DNA of 53,161 bases, from NCBI GenBank assembly GCA_937120495.1, contig CAKZJW010000149.1, positions 1 to 53,161 on the forward strand. The letters are read 5' to 3'. This DNA comes from an uncultured Oligoflexia bacterium (GTDB lineage: Bacteria > Bdellovibrionota > Bacteriovoracia > Bacteriovoracales > Bacteriovoracaceae). Positions 15,638-23,577 of this stretch are shown here, piece after piece (position 1 is the first letter of the stretch; the number at the start of each line of letters is the position of its first letter). The position numbers and the translations under genes were made by a program. The notes below the pieces were generated by a model, which worked only from the letters and a program-made list of their open reading frames with translations, did no database searches and was not told the origin of the DNA.

Positions 15638-16819
15638 ATGAAGAAATTATGGATGATTTGTGCTCTAGCACTAACTTCGCAGGTTGCACTAGCAAAAGAC
15701 ATTTACGTAACAATTGGAACAGATGCAGTTTCAGTAAGTCAGAAAAATTTTTCTGGAATGAAGGCTCTTGATCACTATGAGGGGATTTCAGTTTTAAAAA
15801 TTAATGATACTCAAATTGAAAAACTATCTAAGCTTATGCATGATAAATTTCACAGATGTGGTGGATTTGTTGTTCATGACTCTAAGTCTGAAGCTTTAAA
15901 AGTTTTAAGTGACTCAGCAATAAGAAAATTAGCTAAGAAGCAAAAATTTGTTGATTATACAATTACTGAAGGTGCTACAACGACAGCAATGGTGAGTATG
16001 ATTAAAGAGTTTAATATTCGTTCAACGATTGAAAAACTTTCTAGCTTTCATAATAGATATTATAAATCTCAATCAGGACTTGATTCTCAAGCATGGATTA
16101 AAGGTCAATGGGAGAAAATGTCTCAAGGTAGAGCAGATGTAACTGTTGAATACTTTAAGCATAGCAACTTTCCGCAGCCATCTATTATTATGACAGTTGA
16201 AGGAACAACTAAGTCTGATGAAATTGTAATTATCGGTGGTCACGCAGATTCAATCGCAGGTTACTGGGGGCGTGAAAGAGCAAGAGCTCCAGGTGCTGAT
16301 GATAATGCATCAGGGATTGCAACGATCACAGAAACAATTAGAGTTTTAATGGAGACAGGACATAAGCCACAAAGAACAATTAAGTTTATGGCATATGCAG
16401 CTGAAGAAGTTGGACTTCTTGGTTCAAAAGATATTGCTAATAGTTTTAAAAAAGCTGGTAAGAAAGTTGTTGGTGTTCTTCAATTAGATATGACAAATCA
16501 CGCAGGAACAGCAGATAAAGATATTGTTTTTATGACAGACTTCACAAATTCTGACCAAACAGAATTTATGGGAAGACTAGTTGATACTTATGTTCACGTA
16601 CCTTGGGGATTTTCTAAGTGTGGATATGGATGTTCAGATCATGCTTCTTGGCATAATGCAGGTTATCCAGCAAGTATGCCTTTTGAATCAACTATGGGTG
16701 ATATAAACTCAAAAATACATACTAAAAATGATACAATAGCTCAGTCAGGTTCACATGCTCAGCACGCAGAGAAGTTTGCGAAACTAGCAATGTCTTTCCT
16801 AGTGGAGCTTGGTAAATAA
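15638..16819 (+). CDS. Secreted M28 aminopeptidase (Vibrio leucyl aminopeptidase type)
   Basis: The 393-residue precursor has a signal peptide (MKKLWMICALALTSQVALA), a propeptide-like region to about residue 105, and an M28 catalytic domain. The two-zinc ligands and catalytic residues are all visible: His202 (GGHADS), Asp221 (GADDNASG), Glu256/Glu257 (YAAEEVGLLGS), Asp284 (QLDMTNH) and His361 (KIHTKND). The CGYGCSDHASWH segment matches the disulfide-bearing loop of the Vibrio proteolyticus aminopeptidase. It would release N-terminal residues from peptides outside the cell or in the periplasm, consistent with feeding on protein. The gene has a good upstream -10 (TATAAT, 15581-15586) but no clear -35. 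Confidence 0.9.
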   Translation: MKKLWMICALALTSQVALAKDIYVTIGTDAVSVSQKNFSGMKALDHYEGISVLKINDTQIEKLSKLMHDKFHRCGGFVVHDSKSEALKVLSDSAIRKLAKKQKFVDYTITEGATTTAMVSMIKEFNIRSTIEKLSSFHNRYYKSQSGLDSQAWIKGQWEKMSQGRADVTVEYFKHSNFPQPSIIMTVEGTTKSDEIVIIGGHADSIAGYWGRERARAPGADDNASGIATITETIRVLMETGHKPQRTIKFMAYAAEEVGLLGSKDIANSFKKAGKKVVGVLQLDMTNHAGTADKDIVFMTDFTNSDQTEFMGRLVDTYVHVPWGFSKCGYGCSDHASWHNAGYPASMPFESTMGDINSKIHTKNDTIAQSGSHAQHAEKFAKLAMSFLVELGK

Positions 16820-16833
16820 AAAGCGATATTTAA

Positions 16834-19503
16834 TTGAATGTAGAAAAATTTTTTGAAGAATTAAAAACAGGCCTTCCTTCCTCTTTTAAAGTGTTTCAGA
16901 CAACATCTTTATCAGAAGAGGAAGGTCATCTTCGTTCCCTAGAAGAAGCAGAGCTTATTTTAGAGACGATCAAAAAGATTAGCCTTAAACGAAAAGAACT
17001 ACTTAAGGCAAATCCATCTCTCGAAGTCATTTACGAAAAAGACTTCGGACCAATCAAAGATCAAATGGAAAGAGAATCTATTCTTGAAATTTGCTTTCTT
17101 GATGACTTTCTTTTCCCTTCGACCGAAAACTTTCCTTTTACTCAAGACGAAATAATTAAAGAAGAGCTTCTTCAAAATTATTCATTATCTTTTGATGATT
17201 GGTGCGTTGAAAAAGAAAAAGCCCATCTTGATGCTCAAGAAAAAATTCATAATCACTTTGATTTTGAAATGAAAACTTCGGAAGTTGGGTGTTCTTGTAC
17301 AAAGTGTAATGGAGACCTGAGAGCAAAAATCAGAGATACTGTTTTTAAAGAACAGATGAAAATGATTGATGAAGCTGAGGAAGCATTACATGAGCTTGTT
17401 TTAAGTGAGAAAATAGTATTTATTTCAGACTATGTTCAAAAAATGAGAAAGAGACTAGATCGAAATTCTCATAAAGTTCGTTATAAGCTTAAAAGAGGAT
17501 CATTAAATAAATTAGATGCTGATACAAAGTCTTATTTTAAATCTAAATTTGGATTTAACAGTGAGCTTGGAAAAGTTTATAAAGAAAGATTATTAACTTT
17601 TTTTAATCAAGTTTTAGATGAAAAAGAATTAAAAGCAGATCTTATATCAAGTGATGAGTACGATCGATTCTTTACTCAAATGGGAATTGGAGTTTGGAAA
17701 GCACCTGGATTTTTAAAAAGAGAATTTGAAAAACTTGTTAATTCAGTAATGGCTTTTAAAAGAAAAGACATTTCAGCAACAATTCTAAAAGATTACCTCG
17801 GTCAGTTTTGGCTGCATTCTGTTGCCCGAAGAAAAAAGAGAAAAATTGTTTATCATATGGGGCCTACAAATTCGGGTAAAACTTATAATGCCATTGAAGC
17901 TTTATCAAAAGCTGAGAACGGATGTTACCTTGCACCTCTTAGACTACTAGCTAGTGAGTTGTATGATACGTTGAATGAAAAAGGGTGTAAGACAACACTT
18001 TTAACTGGTGAAGAGGTTATTGAAACAGAAGGTGCGACACACTTTTCTTCAACAATCGAGATGGCCAGACTTAATGAAGAATTTGATTGTGCTGTTATTG
18101 ATGAAATTCAAATGATAACAGATACTCAAAGGGGTTGGGCGTGGACAAGAGCGCTTGTAAATTTGAATGCAAATGAAGTTCATCTTTGTGGAGATCATTC
18201 AGTATTAGAATTAGTTGAAAAAATATTAAAACTAACAGGTGATGAACTAGAGGTTAATCATTACGAAAGAAAAACAAAACTTTCGGTAATGAATAAAACA
18301 ATTAAATTAGTTGATCTTGAAAAAAATGATGCATTAATAGTTTTCTCTAGAAGAAATGCACTCAAATATAAAAGAGACTTAGAGAACCTTGGATTTAAAG
18401 TTTCAATTGTTTATGGAAGGTTAAGCCCAGAGGTTAGAAGAGAGCAAGCAAGAAAATTTGATCAAGGTGAAACAGACATAATGGTTTCGACTGATGCAAT
18501 TGCAATGGGAATGAATCTTCCCGTTAAAAGAATTGTTTTCTCAACTCTTTCAAAGTTTTTTAATTCAAAAGAGCATCCAATCACTATTAGTGAAATAAAA
18601 CAAATTGCTGGTCGTGCCGGACGATTCCAAAGATTTCCTGAAGGATTTACGACAACGTTAGCAAAAGTAGAGGAAGGCTTAGATCGATTAAACGAGTCTT
18701 TGAGCTACTCATTAGATCAAAAAGAGCTCGCAATGGTTGGGCCAGATTTAGATATATTTAGATCGGTAAATCAAGCCCTTGAAGAGAGTAGTTTACCAAC
18801 TCTAAGCCTGACTGAATTCTTACGATTATTCAATACTATGACTTTTGAGAAGCCATTTTATTGTGTTGATATGAAAGAGATGATTGAAGTTGCTGAGATG
18901 GTTGAGTCGGGTGATGAAGAAGGGATTCTTTCTGATAGTGAGATTTTTGGCTTTGCATGTGCTCCAGTAAACCTGGGACTTATGGACCATGTTCAATACT
19001 TTGTATGGATATTGAACCATTACGTAACTTCACAACCAATTGTAAATGAGAAAATAGATCCTGATTCAGATGATATAGATTATTTAGAAACAGCAATTAA
19101 ATGTGTTGAACTTTATCAATGGTTAGCAAGACATTTTGATAATAAGAATTTTAACTTCTCTGAAATCGATCTTTTAGAAAACAAATCATTGGCAATTGAA
19201 ACATTAAATAATTTACTCTCTGAAAAAATATCAGCGAAATGTTCTTCTTGTGGATGTAAACTTCCTGATTCGCATAACTTTAATATTTGTGAAAAGTGTT
19301 TTGGCCAAAGACGTAGAAGGCGCGGACCTAGGCATTTAGATGCAGATGGGAAAAGTACAGGGGGCGGTCCTCGAAGAAAAAGAAAGCCAAGTTCAAACTC
19401 TAATTCAAATAAGAGTAAGAAGTCCTCAACACCATCGGATAGAGGTTTCTCTAAAAAGAAAAAGAGTAAAAAGAATAAAGCAAGCGCCTTTAAACGAGGT
19501 TAG
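16834..19503 (+). CDS. Suv3-like DEAD/H RNA helicase with zinc clusters
   Basis: The 889-residue protein resembles the Suv3 helicase family, whose mitochondrial members unwind RNA for a 3'-5' exonuclease. The core shows motif I HMGPTNSGKT (341-350), motif II DEIQ (423-426), a late motif STDAIAMGMNLP and motif VI QIAGRAGRF (590-598). The ~330-residue N-terminal region is helical and contains CSCTKC (Cys153, 155, 158). The C-terminus carries a second cluster, CSSCGC at 803-808 plus ICEKC near 820, then a very basic Lys/Arg/Ser tail. The start is TTG, the first possible codon after an in-frame stop, with no clear ribosome site. The stop overlaps the convergent gene by four bases. Confidence 0.85.
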   Translation: MNVEKFFEELKTGLPSSFKVFQTTSLSEEEGHLRSLEEAELILETIKKISLKRKELLKANPSLEVIYEKDFGPIKDQMERESILEICFLDDFLFPSTENFPFTQDEIIKEELLQNYSLSFDDWCVEKEKAHLDAQEKIHNHFDFEMKTSEVGCSCTKCNGDLRAKIRDTVFKEQMKMIDEAEEALHELVLSEKIVFISDYVQKMRKRLDRNSHKVRYKLKRGSLNKLDADTKSYFKSKFGFNSELGKVYKERLLTFFNQVLDEKELKADLISSDEYDRFFTQMGIGVWKAPGFLKREFEKLVNSVMAFKRKDISATILKDYLGQFWLHSVARRKKRKIVYHMGPTNSGKTYNAIEALSKAENGCYLAPLRLLASELYDTLNEKGCKTTLLTGEEVIETEGATHFSSTIEMARLNEEFDCAVIDEIQMITDTQRGWAWTRALVNLNANEVHLCGDHSVLELVEKILKLTGDELEVNHYERKTKLSVMNKTIKLVDLEKNDALIVFSRRNALKYKRDLENLGFKVSIVYGRLSPEVRREQARKFDQGETDIMVSTDAIAMGMNLPVKRIVFSTLSKFFNSKEHPITISEIKQIAGRAGRFQRFPEGFTTTLAKVEEGLDRLNESLSYSLDQKELAMVGPDLDIFRSVNQALEESSLPTLSLTEFLRLFNTMTFEKPFYCVDMKEMIEVAEMVESGDEEGILSDSEIFGFACAPVNLGLMDHVQYFVWILNHYVTSQPIVNEKIDPDSDDIDYLETAIKCVELYQWLARHFDNKNFNFSEIDLLENKSLAIETLNNLLSEKISAKCSSCGCKLPDSHNFNICEKCFGQRRRRRGPRHLDADGKSTGGGPRRKRKPSSNSNSNKSKKSSTPSDRGFSKKKKSKKNKASAFKRG

Positions 19504-21038
19504 AAAGGCTTATACTTAAACTTTCCTGAACAAAGGCGATACTTTAAGCCTGAGACTGTGAAGAAATTTGTAGCTTTTAATTTTTTTACGTAATTTGTAG
19601 TAAAAACTTTTTTTAGTTTATCTTTTGAGAGCCACCCTGAAACATTACCGTAGTAAGCAGCGCCACCAATTCCAGTTGCAATGAGTATTGGTCGAGCTAA
19701 AGGTATCCCCATTAATTCCATTCCAACACCTGTAACGGAGAAAAAGGAAAGCATCGTCGCCCTTGATCTTGCCCAGTTTTCGATTCTCTTCAGAGCTTTA
19801 TGTGAATTTTGACCAATTATTGCGTGAGCCTTTGGATTTTTGATTTTCTTTATTTCAGCTAGAAGTTCATCTTTTGAGTCGACAATCTTTTTACCAGCTT
19901 TAACTTGTTCATATAATTCATCGATTTTTTGCATTTTTCTTTTTTGAATTGCAATATCTCCAGGTCCCTGTGCAAGCATTCCAAACATACTGCCGGATAA
20001 TACATCAGATGCCGCACCTATAAAACTTGTTGATGTGCTAAGTCCAGCAACAGCTTGAGGCATTTTAAGAGCAAATGAAGTAAACGCAATTTCTGTTGCA
20101 AACCACTTCACATATTCATCGGCAAGAGTGAGTTTTTTTGCAATATGAAGAATTTTACTTTTTCTCTTTTCAACAACCTCTTGAGTCACTTCTAAAACTT
20201 TCTTTTCAAATAGCTTTGGATCATTCTTAAAAAGCTCTGGTCTTCTTTTGGATAAAAGCTTTTTATTTTTTAAAAGATGTTTTTCAAAGTTAGGAGGAGT
20301 TAAACCCATTGATCTTCTTAGAATTTTTGCAAACTTCTTATCAGATTCGAGAACCCATTTAGCCCAACTTCCATTTGTAATAAACTTTCCATACGAACCA
20401 TTGAAGTATGTAATTGCACCTGAGGCAGCACCTGGCCAAAATGCAACACTTGCTGCTATTCCTGGAGCAAGGCCCTCTACGACAGTTAGAGCTGCAAAAG
20501 TTGGAGCCGCACCAGCAGCAAAACGAGCAAAGGTCCAAAATTTTCGTCCAGGAGAAAATGCATTAGGTTTTCTTTCATTATAGCTTTCAGGGTTAAAAAA
20601 TATTGTTTCCGGTATTTGCTCAAATTTTTTTGTGGAATCAGATAAGCTTAATTTGTTAATTATATTTTGTATTCCATGGTCTTCTTTAGATTTTTGCACA
20701 TTAGAGGATATGGATAAAAATTCAGTGCTATAATTTGGAGAGCTCTTCTTGTCATCGTTGATGATTTCTTTTATGAACTCTAGCTTTCTGAGAGATTCTG
20801 GAGTTCCATCGTATTCGCCAAAATAGTACTCAACAACGACAGCTTTATTAGGATCTTGATTTTCTTCATATTGAGGTGTTGTATACAGATATCCAATATC
20901 ATCTGGTCTGTTTGAATCATTTGCTGTTGTTTTTGCTTTTATAATTGAATCAATATTTAAATAAGAGCTTTGAGCAATGATAGATGTAGAGAATAAGAGC
21001 AACAAAATAATAACTAATTGATTTTTCATGAATAACAT
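19500..21038 (-). CDS. Large exported protein of unknown function
   Basis: No family is recognised in this 512-residue protein. It begins with a signal peptide (MLFMKNQLVIILLLLFSTSIIAQ; a second Met four codons in is an alternative start). Residues ~165-205 are hydrophobic and Ala/Gly-rich (FARFAAGAAPTFAALTVVEG), and similar segments lie near 330-355 and 440-475. The protein may therefore insert in a membrane through several hydrophobic hairpins. The segment between is basic and helical (residues ~225-305). It is encoded opposite to the helicase and overlaps its stop by four bases. The divergent DUF455 gene starts 70 bases from its start. Confidence 0.75.
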   Translation of the reverse strand: MLFMKNQLVIILLLLFSTSIIAQSSYLNIDSIIKAKTTANDSNRPDDIGYLYTTPQYEENQDPNKAVVVEYYFGEYDGTPESLRKLEFIKEIINDDKKSSPNYSTEFLSISSNVQKSKEDHGIQNIINKLSLSDSTKKFEQIPETIFFNPESYNERKPNAFSPGRKFWTFARFAAGAAPTFAALTVVEGLAPGIAASVAFWPGAASGAITYFNGSYGKFITNGSWAKWVLESDKKFAKILRRSMGLTPPNFEKHLLKNKKLLSKRRPELFKNDPKLFEKKVLEVTQEVVEKRKSKILHIAKKLTLADEYVKWFATEIAFTSFALKMPQAVAGLSTSTSFIGAASDVLSGSMFGMLAQGPGDIAIQKRKMQKIDELYEQVKAGKKIVDSKDELLAEIKKIKNPKAHAIIGQNSHKALKRIENWARSRATMLSFFSVTGVGMELMGIPLARPILIATGIGGAAYYGNVSGWLSKDKLKKVFTTNYVKKLKATNFFTVSGLKYRLCSGKFKYKPF

Positions 21039-21108
21039 ATCGGATGAGTTGCCTTTTTCTTTAGACTATCTTCTTTATTTTTCAGTAGTTTAGGCATATA
21101 AAAAGAGA

Positions 21109-21918
21109 ATGAAACTTAGTGAATTTGCAAAATCAATCCTTGAAAATGGTGATATTGAAAGTAAATTGGTGTCAACGGACTCAATTGAGTTTGATGATTG
21201 GAAGCCATATACACTAGAAGCCCCTGTTCGTGATGAAAAGATTGGCTTTAGCCATGAGCAATTGAGATTTCCTCGAGGGCATTTTCATGAAATAAAGAAA
21301 AGAGCAATGGCTCTAAACGCCTTTGCAAACCATGAGCTTTTAGCAGTAGAGATTATGGCCTATGCATTACTTCTGTTTAAACATGACACTCCTGAAGAGA
21401 TACGATTTAAAAAAGGTATATTGAGTTCTTTAAAAGATGAGCAAAAACATTTTTGTTTATATAGAAAACGATTAAATGACTTTGGTTATGAGTTTGGTGA
21501 CTTTCCCTTGAATGACTTCTTTTGGGATCATATGAAAAAAATGAAAACACCCTCTGAGTATTTATCAATGATGGCTTTGACTTTTGAGGCTGCAAATCTT
21601 GATTTTGCTTATCACTATGAAAAAGTTTTTAGAGACCTTGGAGATATTGAAACAGCAGATGTTTTAAAAATAGTTTACGAAGATGAAATTAGCCATGTGG
21701 CATTTGGTGTGAACTATCTAAATAAATTTAAAGAAGACAAAAGGCTTTGGGATTATTACTTATCTGTGCTCCCTGAGCCTTTGACCCCAGCTCGATCTAA
21801 AGGAAAAATATTTCATAGAGAGAGTCGAAAAAGAGCAAGGTTAGATGACGATTTTTTGAAAGAGCTAGAAAGCTTTAAAAATGATTTTTCTATACTAGAA
21901 AGAAAGAGCTGGAAATGA
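21109..21918 (+). CDS. DUF455 ferritin-like protein
   Basis: The 269-residue protein matches the DUF455 family, predicted to be a four-helix ferritin-like bundle. Possible metal ligands are spaced as in di-iron proteins: NHELLAVEIMAYAL (near residue 69), KDEQKHFCLY (near 107), FEAANLDF (near 160) and YEDEISHVAFG (near 190). Each carries a Glu, and two carry E-x-x-H. DUF455 proteins have no proven reaction; an oxidase or oxygenase is plausible. Its stop overlaps the start of the next gene (ATGA), so the two products are probably made together. Confidence 0.8.
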   Translation: MKLSEFAKSILENGDIESKLVSTDSIEFDDWKPYTLEAPVRDEKIGFSHEQLRFPRGHFHEIKKRAMALNAFANHELLAVEIMAYALLLFKHDTPEEIRFKKGILSSLKDEQKHFCLYRKRLNDFGYEFGDFPLNDFFWDHMKKMKTPSEYLSMMALTFEAANLDFAYHYEKVFRDLGDIETADVLKIVYEDEISHVAFGVNYLNKFKEDKRLWDYYLSVLPEPLTPARSKGKIFHRESRKRARLDDDFLKELESFKNDFSILERKSWK

Positions 21919-22904
21919 GTTGGTTTTTTAATTGTGATCTCGAAGATTTTTTAAAGTCAGGAAAAAATAGATATGAAATCCAATCGAATAAATTCAATCA
22001 AGAGTTTGAATATTTTATTCTATGGCTAGAAAATGAAGCTTTGTATTCAACGAAAAAATATCGATCTGAATTTTTAGATTTTGTAAGTACATATAATAAC
22101 TGTTCTGTTGTGACGACAAAAAATAATGACGTCAAAAACTGGTGTGTTCCTATTTACAATATTGAAGAACAAAAAAAGCTAAACTCTAAAATTGAAACGA
22201 CTCGCTTTGCAATTAAAAATAATCTTGCTCACAAAAATACACAAATTATTGATGAGACGTGCGATTTAGAGGATGGATATTTGTATAAAGAGGCTTATGG
22301 GGTGAGTGGAATAGGGACTTGGAAGATTCATTCGAAGCCAAAAACTGTAACTTTTCCATTGGTGAAAGATCCACTCTTGAAGAGAACTTTTGACTTCAGT
22401 TCGTTGATCGATGGTAGAGATATGTATATGTACCAAAACCATATTGATGATCATTTCCAGTATAGAGGAACCACGATAGGTTTAAATTTTGATTATTTTG
22501 ACTGGATTGAAGAATACAAAATTAATATAGAAAAAATAAAAAAAGTTTTTAGTTCGATTCATACTCCGATGAGTATTGATTCTTTCTTATATTCTGAAAA
22601 TAACGAAGAGAAAGTTTATACACTTAGTGAAGTCAATAATAGAAAGACTATGGGCTTCATAGCACTGAAGTTAAAAGAAAAATTATTTCAAAATTATCGT
22701 TATATGCGTCTTCGAATATTTTCAATAAACCAGTTAAAACGAGACTATTCTTACAAAGATTTAGTCTTACAATTTGATAAAAAGGTGATTCCTTTATCTC
22801 CTATAGAAAATCGATTTTTAACTTTTGCCTTAGCGGAAGATTCTCTTGGGGAATTAAATGAGTTAGAGGACTTACTGATTTCTACTTTTTTTAAAGAAGC
22901 CTAG
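21915..22904 (+). CDS. ATP-grasp-like protein
   Basis: The 329-residue protein appears to be an ATP-grasp relative. A glycine-rich lysine loop (LYKEAYGVSGIGTWKI, near residue 125) fits the flexible nucleotide-binding loop. The segment LSEVNNRKTMG (near residue 238) fits the E-x-N-x-R metal/ATP motif that ends the catalytic core. The N-terminal ~100 residues are divergent. Such enzymes join carboxylates to amines or thiols through an acyl phosphate. Substrates are unknown. It is coupled to the DUF455 gene by an ATGA overlap. Its 3' end overlaps the convergent class II aldolase gene by 33 bases. Confidence 0.6.
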   Translation: MSWFFNCDLEDFLKSGKNRYEIQSNKFNQEFEYFILWLENEALYSTKKYRSEFLDFVSTYNNCSVVTTKNNDVKNWCVPIYNIEEQKKLNSKIETTRFAIKNNLAHKNTQIIDETCDLEDGYLYKEAYGVSGIGTWKIHSKPKTVTFPLVKDPLLKRTFDFSSLIDGRDMYMYQNHIDDHFQYRGTTIGLNFDYFDWIEEYKINIEKIKKVFSSIHTPMSIDSFLYSENNEEKVYTLSEVNNRKTMGFIALKLKEKLFQNYRYMRLRIFSINQLKRDYSYKDLVLQFDKKVIPLSPIENRFLTFALAEDSLGELNELEDLLISTFFKEA

Positions 22905-23492
22905 GATCATCTTTCCAGCTTCCTCTATTGAGTTTCCATAGGCAATAATTCCATCTTGATGACCTTTCATGACAAATATCCCCGACGACTTATTATCGAT
23001 ACAGTCAGAAGCTTCTTTTGCCATCTGCTCTGTTCCATACGAGACAGCTTCAGATGTTGACTCTAGGTTATTTGAAATCATATAGTCCCAAAGGATTTTA
23101 TCGTGAACGTGGAAAATAGCGTTAATCTGTGAGTTTGATGAGTAAATTGCATAATGGGTAAGTGTTTCTGAGGAAGGAGCTATCGGCCCATTTGCTTCGA
23201 CTGTTGATTTCTTTAAATTGCATTTTGTAATTTTTGTGTAGTGAGATCCGTTAAGGTTGGCATGCTTACCAGTTTGTGTTCCTGTAATCGTAAATTCTGT
23301 AGTTAGAACTTTATTTCGATAAGATAAATTTCCATAGCCGACTTTTTCTATTGGGTACTCGCCAATTAGGTTCATCTTAAATAGAATCACTCGCCACTTC
23401 TCAAGCTCGATATAGTGGGCACTCTCAAGGGCCTTAGACAGTTTGAGATTGTATTTGAATTTGATAACGCCTTCGTCGAGTGTTTTAGTCAT
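22872..23492 (-). CDS. Class II aldolase/adducin family protein
   Basis: The 206-residue protein fits the class II aldolase/adducin fold, zinc enzymes such as fuculose-phosphate aldolase and methylthioribulose-phosphate dehydratase. It shows YGNLSYR (near residue 52), SSETLTH with its catalytic-type acid (near 103) and the metal-binding IFHVHD motif (near 120). The third zinc histidine usually found about 60 residues later falls in VMKGHQDG. An unusual feature is the lack of the N-terminal phosphate-binding loop detail seen in the best-known members, so the substrate is open. It converges on, and overlaps by 33 bases, the ATP-grasp-like gene. Confidence 0.78.
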   Translation of the reverse strand: MTKTLDEGVIKFKYNLKLSKALESAHYIELEKWRVILFKMNLIGEYPIEKVGYGNLSYRNKVLTTEFTITGTQTGKHANLNGSHYTKITKCNLKKSTVEANGPIAPSSETLTHYAIYSSNSQINAIFHVHDKILWDYMISNNLESTSEAVSYGTEQMAKEASDCIDNKSSGIFVMKGHQDGIIAYGNSIEEAGKMILGFFKKSRNQ

Positions 23493-23510
23493 AAATCACC
23501 GCAAAATAAA

Positions 23511-23538
23511 TTGCTTATAAAAAACAAGTATTTATAAT
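23511..23538 (+). promoter_or_regulatory. Sigma70-type promoter
   Basis: TTGCTT and a perfect TATAAT are separated by 16 bases in the divergent gap after the aldolase gene start. It would drive the acidic membrane protein gene with a leader of about 33 bases to the proposed ATT start. Confidence 0.6.
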
Positions 23539-23577
23539 ATCATATAAGTATACAACATAAATCTATCGGAGTAGATC

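Noticed and set aside
20248..20583. A 111-residue plus-strand open frame inside the exported protein gene
   Set aside because: It is a shadow of the minus-strand Ala/Gly-rich coding region and has no supporting signals.
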